A stretch of DNA of 64,000 bases, taken from assembly GCA_964451365.1 (NCBI GenBank), contig CAYVIB010000014.1:1-64000 (forward strand). Reading direction: 5' to 3'. Source of the DNA: CAYVIB01 sp964451365 (GTDB lineage: Bacteria > Pseudomonadota > Gammaproteobacteria > Pseudomonadales > Cellvibrionaceae). Positions 54,478 through 63,972 of this stretch are shown piece by piece (the first letter of the stretch is position 1; every line of letters begins with the position of its first letter). Under the pieces are notes generated by a model. The model was not told where the DNA came from. It searched no databases and worked only from the letters and a program-made list of their open reading frames with translations. The position numbers were made by a program, and so were the translations under genes.

Positions 54478-55350
54478 ATGAAACGTATCTACATTTTTAT
54501 CACCCTGTTGCTTCCGATTCTAACCATGAGCAGCAACACTTGTGGCCAGGATATACCCCCAGTCGTGGAAGGCCCTTATCTCGGGCAAAAGCCTCCGGGC
54601 TTAACTCCTGATGCTTTCGCTCCCGGCATTGTAACGACTGAGCATTATGAATATAGCGGTGTTTTCACGCCTGATATAAACGAGTTCTATCTCATCAGGA
54701 ACGGCGGTAAATATGAAAAGCCTTCATTTGTTGTTTTTCAAAATAAAAATAATCGATGGCACGAATCAGTTATATCGCCCTGGATGGGGCAACCCTTTAT
54801 TGCTCCTGACGGCAAGACAATGCATTTGGGCAGACGGTATATGGAGCGTACCGGGGCTGGCTGGTCAGAGGTAAAAAGTCTTGACTCCCCCTTCAAGGAA
54901 ATGCCGATTATGCGCCTTACAGTTTCCTCTAAAGGAACTTATTTTTTTGATGAGTTCAAATCAGATAAAACGGGTTCCATTCGCTATTCACGATTAGTCG
55001 ATGGCAAACATGAGGAACCGAAACTACTCAGCAAAAAGATTAATAGCGGAAAAAGCTTCCACCCCTTCATCGCGCCGGATGAGTCGTACCTTCTATTTGA
55101 TAGTGAAAGAGACGGCGGGTACGGTGATTCTGATATCTATATCAGTTTTCGCGCGAAAGATGGCTCATGGGGGACGCCCATTAATCTCGGCGACAAGATA
55201 AATACAGGCGCCTGGGAAGCGTCCGCCAGCGTGACACCAGATGGAAAGTACCTTTTCTTCAATAGAAATACGGGCAAGGACAACTACGAAAATGTGGACA
55301 TATTCTGGGTGAACGCACAATTTATTGAGACGCTCAGGCCCACCCAATAA
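54478..55350 (+). CDS. Exported WD40-like (PD40) repeat protein
   Basis: A 290-residue protein with a signal peptide (about 1-23) and TolB-like PD40 beta-propeller repeats. Recognisable units are PFIAPDGKTMHLGR, HPFIAPDESYLLFDSERDGGYGDSDIYIS and ASVTPDGKYLFFNRN, the last leading to DIFWV. A CAAGGAG ribosome site precedes the ATG. Such proteins are frequent in marine gammaproteobacteria and Bacteroidetes; function unknown. It ends two bases before an attC-like element, in the position of a gene cassette. Confidence 0.82.
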   Translation: MKRIYIFITLLLPILTMSSNTCGQDIPPVVEGPYLGQKPPGLTPDAFAPGIVTTEHYEYSGVFTPDINEFYLIRNGGKYEKPSFVVFQNKNNRWHESVISPWMGQPFIAPDGKTMHLGRRYMERTGAGWSEVKSLDSPFKEMPIMRLTVSSKGTYFFDEFKSDKTGSIRYSRLVDGKHEEPKLLSKKINSGKSFHPFIAPDESYLLFDSERDGGYGDSDIYISFRAKDGSWGTPINLGDKINTGAWEASASVTPDGKYLFFNRNTGKDNYENVDIFWVNAQFIETLRPTQ

Positions 55351-55352
55351 CC

Positions 55353-55411
55353 ATATAACAATCGCGGGAAGAGCGACGCCAAAGGCGGCGCGCCTTCCGT
55401 GGGTGTTAAGT
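55353..55411 (+). repeat. attC-like recombination site (59 bp)
   Basis: The element begins ATATAACAATCG right after the PD40 stop, has a central hairpin GCGACGCC-AAA-GGCGGCGC with flanking GGGAAG/CTTCC, and ends GTTAAGT, which fits the GTTRRRY right-end consensus. Length and layout resemble the classical 59-base element. The left end (ATATAAC) matches RYYYAAC at six of seven positions. Only one such site was found and no integrase is in the window, so a chance hairpin remains possible. Confidence 0.45.
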
Positions 55412-55454
55412 GGCCGAGTCCCCAAAATAAACACTGCGTTCCACTTAATACCTG

Positions 55455-58400
55455 TCACGTTTCGACCGATACCGGGCGTTCAACCTTCCCCCACTTTCGC
55501 AGCGCCCTGTTAAGCTCTTCCAGGTTCACCGGCTTGGTCAGGTGGTCGTCAAAACCGGCAAGCGCACTTTGTTTTCTGTCTTCCGGTTGCCCATACCCCG
55601 TCAGGGCGATCAGCCGCATCTTATGCAACCCGGTATCGGCCCGGATCGTCCGCGCAACATCGTACCCGCTCATGCCAGGTAAACCCAGGTCGCACAGGAC
55701 AACGTCCACATGGTCGGCGCGGAGCGCTTCGATGGCTTCCGAGCCGCTGCCCACGGAAGCGACGTCGTGGCCCAGCATCGCCAATAAATCATGCAGCGTT
55801 TGCCGCGCGTCAAGGTTGTCTTCGACGATAAGAATGCGGCGGAATTCAAAATCGGTTTTTCGTTCCGGGTGCTGTTCGACAGCGGGAGCCGAGGTGACCG
55901 GCAGGCGCACTTCAAATTCAGCCCCGGTTCCGGGCCCTTCACTACGCGCCACGATGTTGCCACCGTGCAATTCCACAAGCCCTTTTGCCAACGCGAGCCC
56001 CAACCCGAGGCCGCCGGCGGCGCGGGCAATTTCCTGGGTCTCCTGCTGGAAGGGTTCGAACAGCCGCTCGAGCATTTCCGGCCGGATGCCCGTGCCGGTG
56101 TCCGAAACCTGGATAATGGCGCTCCCCTCACGCTCTTCCACGGTAACGCTGATACCGCCGGGGCTATCGGTAAATTTAATGGCGTTACCGAGCAGATTGT
56201 CGAATACCTGGGCCAATCTCACATGATCGGCATGCACCCAGATGGGCGCCGAAGGAAGAATGTAATCCAACTCCAGGCCCTTGCTTTCTATTTTGCCGGC
56301 CTGGTCCTGCACAATGGCATCGATTATCAGGCGCAGGTCCAGCACATCCTGATCGAGGTAAATTTTGCCGCGGGCGATGCGTGATACCTCCAGCAGTCCA
56401 TCTATCAGGCGGGTCATGTGCGCAAGCTGCCGGTCGAGCACGTCATACATTCGTCGCGAACGAATATCGTCGTCCGGTGCGACGAGCTTCATCAGGTCGG
56501 TGGCATTGCGTATAGAGGCCAGCGGGTTGCGCAGTTCATGGCCGAGCATGGCGATGAAGTCGTCCTTGCGCCGGTCCGACTCGCGCAGTTGGGTGTTGAG
56601 CCGTCGCAATTCCCGCTCGGCCTGTTTGCGATCATTGATATCGGCAGCCACGCCCGCCACGCGCACCGCGCGTTGGGGCTCGCCGGCAAATGCCGTTCGG
56701 GCGCGGATGGATAGCCAGCGCGCCTGCCCGTCGGGGTGGACGACGCGAATTTCCTGTGACAGCTCCCCACGACCGGCGGGGTCCACTGCCCGCGTCACTG
56801 CGGCGGCATATCGTTTCCGATCAACCGGGTGAATGGTGCTGGGGGGCGATTCCGGACTGAAGCTTTCATCCGGCGTGAGCCCGAACAGGGTAAACATCTG
56901 GCCATCCGCTTCGGTCCGGTGGCCGGCGGCGTGCCAGACAAATGAACCCATGCCGGCGGCGTCCAGCGCCAGTCGCAACCGTTCTTCGCTCTCGCGCAAC
57001 GCCTGTTCTGTTTGCTTGCTCTCGGTGATATCCATGGAGGCGCCGTGCAAACGAGCGGTATCGTGAGACTCACCGCGCCACACATCTCCGCAGGTGTAGA
57101 GCCACCTGACACCGCGTTCCGTTATCAGCCGGAAAGTAAGTTCGAGGGGGCACCGTTGGCCGACGCAGGTTTCGATAGCCGTGCGCAGGGCCTGCCTGTC
57201 GTCAGGGCATACCGCCTCAACCCACTGCTCTTTCGATATAACGGGCCGATCGGTGGGAAGATCCATAAGCTCCGCCATCTTCGGCGAAATCCTGCATTTA
57301 CCTGTCGCGATGTCCAGATCCCAGGTGCCGATTCTGCCAGCCTCAATTGCCAGACGATGAAAAACTTCGCTTCGCTGCAGGGCGCCTTCGGCCTTCGCCC
57401 TTTCAACGGCCTGCCAGGTACGCTCGGCGGTTTCTTCCACCAATTCCACTTCGTCTTGTGTCCACATGCGCGGCAGCCGCTGGTTAACCACCAGGTAGGC
57501 CACCAGCCGCTCCGCCTTAACCAGCGGCACAACAATATAAGCGCCTATGGCAACGGATTGATATGCTTCGAGGTTTTCGGGAGAATGCCGCGGCATCCGG
57601 GTAACATCCTCCACAGCGAGAGTTTTTCCCTCGCGCAACGCGGGAGTAATATAGTCTCCGTAGTCGTCGAAGCGGTGCTCGCGGGTGGCGGGCGGCATAT
57701 CGCTCCGGCGGTAGCCGTCGCGGATAACAAAGCTGTCGCCAGAGGCTTCTTCCACCTCCGCGTACATCACCCGGTCCACACTCAAGTGCTCGCCCAACAA
57801 ACGGGATGCATTGCGCTGGATTTCAGTGGTGTCCGCCAAAGGCCGCAGCGTGTCACTGAGCTGAACCAGGAATGCCTGCCGCTCCAGCAGGCGTTGCAGT
57901 TCGAGACGGGCGCGGACCTGGTTAGTGACATCGATGGAAAAATTCAACACACCGATTACCCGCCCATCCGCGTTGCGCACCGGCTCGTAGCGGATATTGA
58001 ACCAGCCGCTTGCCTCTCCTTCACCCCAGCGGTTGAAGCAAGCCGGTGTCTCGGGGGAAATCCACGCCTGTCCGGTGGCCATCACCTCATCGAGCCGCTC
58101 CAGAAAAATGCCGCGGCCAACCACTTCCGGATAGGCTTCCCCGGGCGTCAGGCCAGTCAGGGTCCGCCCTCCACACATAGCGCGGAACGCATCACTGACG
58201 ATGGTGAAACGGTGATCCGGCCCCAGATGCAAGGCCACCGGCGCCGGCATGATCCGGATCAGATTACGATAGCGCTCTTCACTTTCGCGCAGAGCTTGTT
58301 CCGCCTGTTTGCGTTCGATCAGGTCGGCGGCCTGCCCGCTGTAGAGATCCAACTGACGCAAAGTTTGTGATTTCGGTCGATGAGGCGATTTAAAATGAGT

Positions 58401-59738
58401 TGACACCATCCCCAATGGTTTGCCCTCACGGCCAAACATGGGAACGGAAAGCACTGCCCGGTAGCCGGCTGAACGCGCAATACCGCGCATGGCCGCGCAA
58501 CCGTCGTCCGCCTCGATATTTTCAATTAGTGTACGTTGCCCGGTGCGCAAAGCCCGGCCACAGGCAGACTCATCATTCGCGCGAACTTCGCGAAAATAAT
58601 CGAGAAAATCCTGCTCGAATCCCCGCTGCGCAACGATTCTCAGCACATCGCCATAGAGCAGTTGAATATTTCCCTTATCGGCGCCGACCAGTTCAATTGT
58701 CGCATCCAGAATTTCATCGAGCCCTTCCCGCAGGTCGGACACGCTCCACAGGCGCGTATTCAGATCGTGCAGTCTCGCCAGAGCCCCTGCCTCTTCAGCC
58801 AATTGTCTCTCGCTTTCATAAAGCGCCTCTTCCACTTTTTTCCGCTCGGTCACATCCCGGCCAGCGGCATAAACCAATCCTTCTTCCGGTACTGGCGCCG
58901 CCTCCCAGGACAACCAGCGATAGCTACCATCCTTGTGTCGATAGCGATTCTCGAACTGGATCGTGGGCTGCCCTTTCGTCAGATTTTCAAGCTCCCGCGC
59001 CGTCCTTTCCAGATCTTCGGGATGCACGAAAAACGAACCCGGATTGGCGAGCAGTTCTTCCTGGCTCCAACCAAGCACGCGGGTAAACGAGGAATTCACC
59101 CGGCGGTATCGGTTATCAGTGCCGGCCACCGCAAGTAAATCGTGGGACAGCTCGAATGTACGGCGCAAATCCCGTTCAAGCCGGACGGTCTCGGTTGTTT
59201 CCTGGAAAACATTCAGCACCCCCACAATGTTTCCAGCGTGGTCGCGAATGGGCGTGAAGGAGTAATCGAAAAACCGCTCTTCTCTTTGTCCGCCCGGCTC
59301 CAGCACGAACGACTTTCCCTTATTGAAAATGGATTCACCCCGCTGCACCACGCGCTCAAGCTCCGACGCCACCTGTTTCGATATTTCCGCCCAGACTTCG
59401 TGCTTGGGCCGGCCGAATGCCCATGGATGCCTGGCGGAACCGAGCACCGGCGGATAGCCTTCGTTATAAATCAGGAGCAACTCGGGACCCGCCAGCACCG
59501 CCATGGGGAAGTGGGAATCGAGGCATAAGCGAATTGTGCTCCACAGACTTTCGGGCCAGTTTTCCACCGGCCCCAACGACGACGAGGACCAGTCGAACGC
59601 GCGACCCAGCGCATGGACCTCATCCGGTCCGGAAAAAAGCCTGGCGGCTCCTCCATTTAGGGGACGCTGTTGCTGGCCAGATCGTTTCACTGGCAGACTC
59701 CTCTTAGTCGCAACTGAAACAGGGGCTATGAGTCCCAC
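55455..59738 (-). CDS. Giant hybrid histidine kinase (5 PAS, 2 GAF, REC)
   Basis: A 1427-residue soluble hybrid kinase. Order: PAS-like, PAS, GAF, PAS, GAF, PAS, PAS, HisKA, HATPase, REC. The phospho-accepting histidine is H1067 in LGHELRNPLAS; the REC domain has aspartate D1350 in VVLCDLGLPGMSG. ATPase motifs (VFDNLLGNAIKF, VSDTGTGI, GLGLGLALAKGLV) are intact. No membrane helices are seen, so it is cytoplasmic with multiple ligand inputs. No separate response regulator sits beside it. Confidence 0.9.
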   Translation of the reverse strand: MGLIAPVSVATKRSLPVKRSGQQQRPLNGGAARLFSGPDEVHALGRAFDWSSSSLGPVENWPESLWSTIRLCLDSHFPMAVLAGPELLLIYNEGYPPVLGSARHPWAFGRPKHEVWAEISKQVASELERVVQRGESIFNKGKSFVLEPGGQREERFFDYSFTPIRDHAGNIVGVLNVFQETTETVRLERDLRRTFELSHDLLAVAGTDNRYRRVNSSFTRVLGWSQEELLANPGSFFVHPEDLERTARELENLTKGQPTIQFENRYRHKDGSYRWLSWEAAPVPEEGLVYAAGRDVTERKKVEEALYESERQLAEEAGALARLHDLNTRLWSVSDLREGLDEILDATIELVGADKGNIQLLYGDVLRIVAQRGFEQDFLDYFREVRANDESACGRALRTGQRTLIENIEADDGCAAMRGIARSAGYRAVLSVPMFGREGKPLGMVSTHFKSPHRPKSQTLRQLDLYSGQAADLIERKQAEQALRESEERYRNLIRIMPAPVALHLGPDHRFTIVSDAFRAMCGGRTLTGLTPGEAYPEVVGRGIFLERLDEVMATGQAWISPETPACFNRWGEGEASGWFNIRYEPVRNADGRVIGVLNFSIDVTNQVRARLELQRLLERQAFLVQLSDTLRPLADTTEIQRNASRLLGEHLSVDRVMYAEVEEASGDSFVIRDGYRRSDMPPATREHRFDDYGDYITPALREGKTLAVEDVTRMPRHSPENLEAYQSVAIGAYIVVPLVKAERLVAYLVVNQRLPRMWTQDEVELVEETAERTWQAVERAKAEGALQRSEVFHRLAIEAGRIGTWDLDIATGKCRISPKMAELMDLPTDRPVISKEQWVEAVCPDDRQALRTAIETCVGQRCPLELTFRLITERGVRWLYTCGDVWRGESHDTARLHGASMDITESKQTEQALRESEERLRLALDAAGMGSFVWHAAGHRTEADGQMFTLFGLTPDESFSPESPPSTIHPVDRKRYAAAVTRAVDPAGRGELSQEIRVVHPDGQARWLSIRARTAFAGEPQRAVRVAGVAADINDRKQAERELRRLNTQLRESDRRKDDFIAMLGHELRNPLASIRNATDLMKLVAPDDDIRSRRMYDVLDRQLAHMTRLIDGLLEVSRIARGKIYLDQDVLDLRLIIDAIVQDQAGKIESKGLELDYILPSAPIWVHADHVRLAQVFDNLLGNAIKFTDSPGGISVTVEEREGSAIIQVSDTGTGIRPEMLERLFEPFQQETQEIARAAGGLGLGLALAKGLVELHGGNIVARSEGPGTGAEFEVRLPVTSAPAVEQHPERKTDFEFRRILIVEDNLDARQTLHDLLAMLGHDVASVGSGSEAIEALRADHVDVVLCDLGLPGMSGYDVARTIRADTGLHKMRLIALTGYGQPEDRKQSALAGFDDHLTKPVNLEELNRALRKWGKVERPVSVET

Positions 59739-60139
59739 AGAATTTTTTGTTGGCGATCAGGTCGAATAATGCAGCAATACCAGGACAGACAACGATCGCG
59801 TGAACAGGCCATTTTCTTTCTATTATTCTGGCAATTCATTGGGGAATTTTTTCAGATGGGGAGAATGAAATTTCAATTACCAAATGTATCAGTTCCAACC
59901 ACTTATCATCAAACCCGCGTCCATATTTCAATGACACTGGCCGATAACATTAATTCCACGATGTTAGCAGGGTTTAGGTACCGAAGAAAATATCTGCATC
60001 GTCGCAAGAAAAAAAATTGGCACCGCTATTCCCATTTTTCCCGGGACCGAACGCAGAACATCAACTTCAGCCTTTTTTGGGATTAATTTTTGCTGCTATC
60101 GGCACTAAAACTTTTAAACCGCAACGATACTTGTGCCAA
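59739..60139. other. Intergenic region, no supported gene
   Basis: Two short frames overlap here but neither has protein-like composition. It contains the promoters of the leftward kinase gene and the rightward WYL-like gene. Nothing else recognised. Confidence 0.4.
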
Positions 60140-60457
60140 ATGGAAAGACGTCGGAAACAACCCAGGAATCCCACCATCGCAAAAGCGATTGAACACAGGG
60201 AATTGCTTTCATTTATCTACAACGGCCATCCCCGACTGGTTGAACCGCATACCTACGGAATATCATCAACAGGCAAGGAGTCTCTGCTGGCGTACCAGAT
60301 AAAAGGCGGGCACTCTTCCGACCATCATGAGCCGTGGCATTTATTCAGCATTTCCAAAATGCTTGGAGTAATACCTACCGGGCAAACCTTCGCGGGGCCC
60401 CGAAAGAGCTATAAGCGAACCTGGCCGCCAATGCGAACCATCTATATCCAACTCTGA
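60140..60457 (+). CDS. Small WYL-domain-like protein
   Basis: A 105-residue protein with the recognisable pattern AIEHRELLSFIYNGHPRLVEPHTYGIS, LLAYQI and PWHLFSISKMLGV, which resembles a standalone WYL-type ligand-binding domain. The frame extends 123 bp upstream, but the ATG at 60140 best fits the conserved region; no strong ribosome site is visible. Function unknown; WYL domains commonly sense nucleic acid or nucleotide ligands. Confidence 0.72.
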   Translation: MERRRKQPRNPTIAKAIEHRELLSFIYNGHPRLVEPHTYGISSTGKESLLAYQIKGGHSSDHHEPWHLFSISKMLGVIPTGQTFAGPRKSYKRTWPPMRTIYIQL

Positions 60458-60552
60458 ACAACATCGAACAAGAGTGTGAACAACAATCCTGAACCGCGTT
60501 ATTCGAACGCTTGATTACCGGCACGATTCTTTCAATGGCCGGCGGGGCATAA

Positions 60553-61908
60553 TCAGCAGCCAAGGCTCAACACAAAGCGGGCACCCGAGCCATCCGGAAG
60601 GTTTGACGCGGACAAGGTTCCTCCATGGGCACGAACGATTTCATTTACAATATTCAACCCCAGCCCGGTACCGCCCGACCCACTTGTGTCGGCGTGCCAG
60701 AAGCGCGCAAACATCAGGTGTTTTATGCTCTCGTCAAAGCCATTGCCTTGATCGGTGACTTCAAAACCATTGTCGAGGACCCGAATTGAAATACATCCAC
60801 CATCCGGAGTGGCCTTAATCGCATTTTCCACCAGGTTTTTCAGCGCGGTAAATAACGCCGCCCCGTCTCCCCGGGAATACTCCGGGTTTCGTCCGCTCAA
60901 CTCCAACACCTTATCCGCCAGATCCGGAAAGCCCGAAAAAGACTGCTTCACGTCCCGGGCAATGGAAAAGAGGTCAATCCGCTCAACATAATAATTACGT
61001 TTATCCTGCGCCTGAAGCAGATGCATCATCTGCCTGACCTTACGGTTCATATCGTCGATATCGATTAACAGTTTTTCCCGCAGAGTTTGGTCCGTATTCA
61101 GCTCAACCTGCGCTCTCAAAATTGCAAGAGGCGTTTTCAGTTCGTGAGCGACATTGGCAACGAACCTCTGCTGCGAGCGGAAACTTTCCGCCAGCCGGTC
61201 CAGAACCTTATTAAACGCCACAACCAGCGGGACGAGTTCACCTGGCGCGGAAGCAACATCCAGACGTACATCGAGTGCCTCGGGATTAATATTTTCCGCG
61301 GCGCTGGAAACATCGGATATCTGCCGCACCGCGGCCCGAACGGCAAAATAAAGCGCAACAAAAAACACCAGCAGCGAACCCAATACCAGCACTCCCGCCG
61401 TTTCAAACACCGCCGGCATAATCGCCTCCTCCGCCAGCTCGCTAAAACGATCGCTTCGCGCGGTTTGCACGATAAAGTTTTTGCCGTCTTTTTCGAAATG
61501 GAAAGCACCCACGTAAAGCTCACCGTAAGCCGTCCGCAGGGTGAAATATTCCGGCAGTTTGTCGATCTCCAGCCGGTAACCGGGCAGCAATCTGTCTCCC
61601 TCCTTGTCCGAAGATGCCAGTAAATTGCCGTCGCCATCCAGGACTTCATATTTCAGGTTCGCATAAAACGCATCGTACGCCCACTGCATCGGTTGGTGCA
61701 TGTGAACGTTGATCGATCCATTACCGCCGACAACAATATTCGCGGCAACATCCTGGGCCTGGCCGTAAAGTCCATCGCGAACCATCACATGCGTGTTGGA
61801 AAAAAATATCCAGAACAGGATGAGAAGAATAAATATCACCCCCATCCCGGCCGCCCCCAGCATATAGCCCGCGAATATTCTCAGAATGGATTTATTTGGT
61901 TTGCTCAA
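60553..61908 (-). CDS. Sensor histidine kinase of a two-component system
   Basis: About 451 residues from a proposed TTG start at 61908, which overlaps the end of the response-regulator gene; the frame stays open to 62022 but that part lies within the regulator gene. Two membrane helices (roughly 13-35 and 170-190 of the TTG form) flank a periplasmic sensor loop, followed by HAMP, HisKA (VANVAHELKTPLAI) and HATPase (LVENAIKATPDGG, GGTGLGLNIVNEIV). It resembles QseC/PmrB-type sensors. The exact start is uncertain. Confidence 0.88.
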   Translation of the reverse strand: MSKPNKSILRIFAGYMLGAAGMGVIFILLILFWIFFSNTHVMVRDGLYGQAQDVAANIVVGGNGSINVHMHQPMQWAYDAFYANLKYEVLDGDGNLLASSDKEGDRLLPGYRLEIDKLPEYFTLRTAYGELYVGAFHFEKDGKNFIVQTARSDRFSELAEEAIMPAVFETAGVLVLGSLLVFFVALYFAVRAAVRQISDVSSAAENINPEALDVRLDVASAPGELVPLVVAFNKVLDRLAESFRSQQRFVANVAHELKTPLAILRAQVELNTDQTLREKLLIDIDDMNRKVRQMMHLLQAQDKRNYYVERIDLFSIARDVKQSFSGFPDLADKVLELSGRNPEYSRGDGAALFTALKNLVENAIKATPDGGCISIRVLDNGFEVTDQGNGFDESIKHLMFARFWHADTSGSGGTGLGLNIVNEIVRAHGGTLSASNLPDGSGARFVLSLGC

Positions 61909-62569
61909 GGATATAGCCCATCCCTCTGACGGATTTAATTGCAATGGAAGCTCCCGCCGAAGACAACTGCTTGCGCAGGCGGTGAACCAGGACCTCCAGT
62001 GCGTTTGGCGAAACGGCTTCATTCATTCCGTAAACAATATCTTCCAGGCGTTGCCTGCTGCATATTCCCTGCGTGCGCAGCAGGCATTCCACCGCGGAAT
62101 ATTCCCTGGCGGACAGGGCGAGCGGAATATCCTTGACGGTTACGATCCGGTTTTGCCGGTCGAGGCAAATATTCCCGCGTACGATTGATTCGCCCAGCCA
62201 TTCGAACGGTCGACGCAACAGCGCGTTTATTCTCGCCACAAGTTCTTCCATTGAAAAAGGTTTGGTCAAGTAATCGTCGGCCCCACTGTCCAGCCCTTTC
62301 ACCCGGTCTTTCAGCGCATCGCGGGCGGTAAGAATTAAAACCGGCAGCTTTTTCCCCCGCCGCCGGAACTTGCGCAATAAATCCAGTCCGTCCCCGTCGG
62401 GCAGTCCCAGGTCGAGAATAACCAGGCCGTATTCAAATGAATCCAAGGATAGCTCGGCGGCACGCAAGGCCGTTACAACATCAATGGTAAAGCCGCTTTG
62501 CGTGACTCCCTGCTCTATGAGGCCGGCAAGCCGGTTGTTATCTTCGACAAGTAACAGACGCATGGTCAA
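61892..62569 (-). CDS. OmpR/PhoB-family response regulator
   Basis: A 225-residue regulator with a receiver domain (acidic pocket E9-D10, phospho-acceptor aspartate in VILDLGLPDGDG, K in LTKPF) and a winged-helix DNA-binding domain (LSAREYSAVECLL to SVRGMGYILEQ). It pairs with the kinase encoded downstream in an overlapping arrangement, like QseBC or PmrAB. The mipA-like gene upstream, 12 bp away, is likely in the same operon and may be a target. Confidence 0.92.
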   Translation of the reverse strand: MTMRLLLVEDNNRLAGLIEQGVTQSGFTIDVVTALRAAELSLDSFEYGLVILDLGLPDGDGLDLLRKFRRRGKKLPVLILTARDALKDRVKGLDSGADDYLTKPFSMEELVARINALLRRPFEWLGESIVRGNICLDRQNRIVTVKDIPLALSAREYSAVECLLRTQGICSRQRLEDIVYGMNEAVSPNALEVLVHRLRKQLSSAGASIAIKSVRGMGYILEQTK

Positions 62570-62581
62570 CCAGATAAATAA

Positions 62582-63346
62582 TCAGAATCGATAAAGATAT
62601 CCCAGGATCACCCTGGGTGAGCCGCTTTTTTCAATCAGCGGGCTGTTTTTAATTTCCGAATCATAGACCCGGTACTTCACGCTGGCGATAATCTGGTGAC
62701 GCCCGCTTAATTGATTAACGTAATCCATGCCGAGGTCCAGGTTAATTGCCGAGCCGGGTTGATATGCTGGCCGATCGGGATTTGCCTCGGCCGGAGTTAC
62801 ACCATAATAATAACCGGTGTAGTCACTACCGTAATATTCCACGGCTATTTTAGGCACCCAGGATCCGATGGGGCTATCAATATCCCAGTAACCGCCGATA
62901 GAACCGTAACCGCCTTCGGCGTCGCCACCCGCCGATTTAAGCCCTTCAACAACCATGTTTACCACCGGCAATTTGTACTCCAGCCTGAAGCCGCCGTAAA
63001 CGCCTCCTTCCCTATCCTCCATCCCCTCGTAATATGCATCGTCCTTTGCCTCGAAGCCGTCAAAACGTCCCTCGGCTTTCAATGAGATTAACAGGTTTTT
63101 GTCACCGTAGAGCGTGACATCGAGCTGGTTGGCGAAAAAGCGAAAGTACTTGCTCGACAAGTAAAGCACCGGCTGCGCGTTTACTTCGCCGCTGATATTT
63201 CGATAGCCCTCACTTTCGGCCAGCGCGCCCACGCCCAACCCCGATTCAAAACTGTCGGATCTCAACGTGGGAAAGCGGTCCTCGCCATAAGCGGCAAATA
63301 CATGACTTGCCAGAACAATCGCTGCGACTGCACCTAAACGTTTCAT
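62582..63346 (-). CDS. mipA: MipA/OmpV family outer-membrane protein
   Basis: About 254 residues from the ATG at 63346 (AAAGG ribosome site; three extra codons from a GTG are possible). Signal peptide (cleaved near FAAYG), then a 10-12-strand barrel pattern, ending VILGYLYRF with the terminal Phe. Family members include MipA, a murein-binding scaffold, and OmpV-type porins affected by antibiotics and osmolarity. It is first in the operon with the two-component genes, an arrangement seen for envelope-stress systems. Confidence 0.85.
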   Translation of the reverse strand: MKRLGAVAAIVLASHVFAAYGEDRFPTLRSDSFESGLGVGALAESEGYRNISGEVNAQPVLYLSSKYFRFFANQLDVTLYGDKNLLISLKAEGRFDGFEAKDDAYYEGMEDREGGVYGGFRLEYKLPVVNMVVEGLKSAGGDAEGGYGSIGGYWDIDSPIGSWVPKIAVEYYGSDYTGYYYGVTPAEANPDRPAYQPGSAINLDLGMDYVNQLSGRHQIIASVKYRVYDSEIKNSPLIEKSGSPRVILGYLYRF

Positions 63347-63529
63347 AATCAGCACCTTTCAATTTAAGTCCAGGCGCTATTGTTGCGGGGAAAACTTACT
63401 GAAAGCTTACGTAAAAAAAACTCTCATAATTGTAGATGGCTTAGATAAGACTGCTAAAAGTCCGAACCGGCGGCATTCCGACGCGAGGTGCGTGGTTTGC
63501 TCGGCTTCCCATTAGATGGTTGACGAATC

Positions 63530-63610
63530 GGGCAGGGGTAACCCTTGCGGTGTGTTTGTAGAGGTAACTCTTTGCGGTTACCCCGGGCAGCCGCAAGGAC
63601 TGCCCCTACG
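63530..63610. repeat. Nested palindromic intergenic repeat
   Basis: Three hairpins overlap: GGTAAC/GTTACC (63563-63582), GGGCAG/CTGCCC (63585-63605), and an imperfect outer pair, GGGGTAACCCTTGCGG versus the complement of CCGCAAGGACTGCCCC. It looks like a REP-type element between mipA and the DUF962 gene. Confidence 0.5.
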
Positions 63611-63639
63611 CGATGCTCCCGGAGAAAGTATGGAAGAGG

Positions 63640-63972
63640 CTAGAACTTGCCGCAACGGCGAACTTCTTTGTCCATCCGCCCCAAAAGCATCAGGAAGAAC
63701 ATTTTGAAGTCCGCCATCAGCGACCACAGGGGATATTTAAATGTCGCCGGCTTGTTTTTCTCGACAAAAAAATGGGCATACCAGGCAAAACCGTAGCCCG
63801 CGAAAGGAAGCAAAAGCAGAACAGTTAAATTGTTTGCTACAGCGAAAACCGTCAGTGGAAATAAAGAGGCCGTACCGATAAAGTGCAGCCACCGGGTGAG
63901 TGGTTTGCTGTGCTCCCTGACATAAAAAGGCCAGAACTCGGCAAAATTGGTGTAACGCCCGGCGTCATTCAT
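63640..63972 (-). CDS. DUF962 (Mpo1-like) membrane protein
   Basis: A 110-residue protein with the family start NFAEFWPFYVREHSKPLTRWLHFIGTA, two hydrophobic segments (about 28-65), and YAHFFVEKNKPATFKYPLWSLMADFKMF. Mpo1 in yeast is a dioxygenase acting on 2-hydroxy fatty acids; histidines H21, H30 and H67 are compatible with the metal ligands, but the bacterial function is unproven. It reads leftward from near the window end. Confidence 0.85.
   Translation of the reverse strand: MNDAGRYTNFAEFWPFYVREHSKPLTRWLHFIGTASLFPLTVFAVANNLTVLLLLPFAGYGFAWYAHFFVEKNKPATFKYPLWSLMADFKMFFLMLLGRMDKEVRRCGKF

Noticed and set aside
59769..60086. Short open frame after the giant kinase gene
   Set aside because: Low-complexity basic composition, no domain, and it overlaps the better supported WYL-like frame region.
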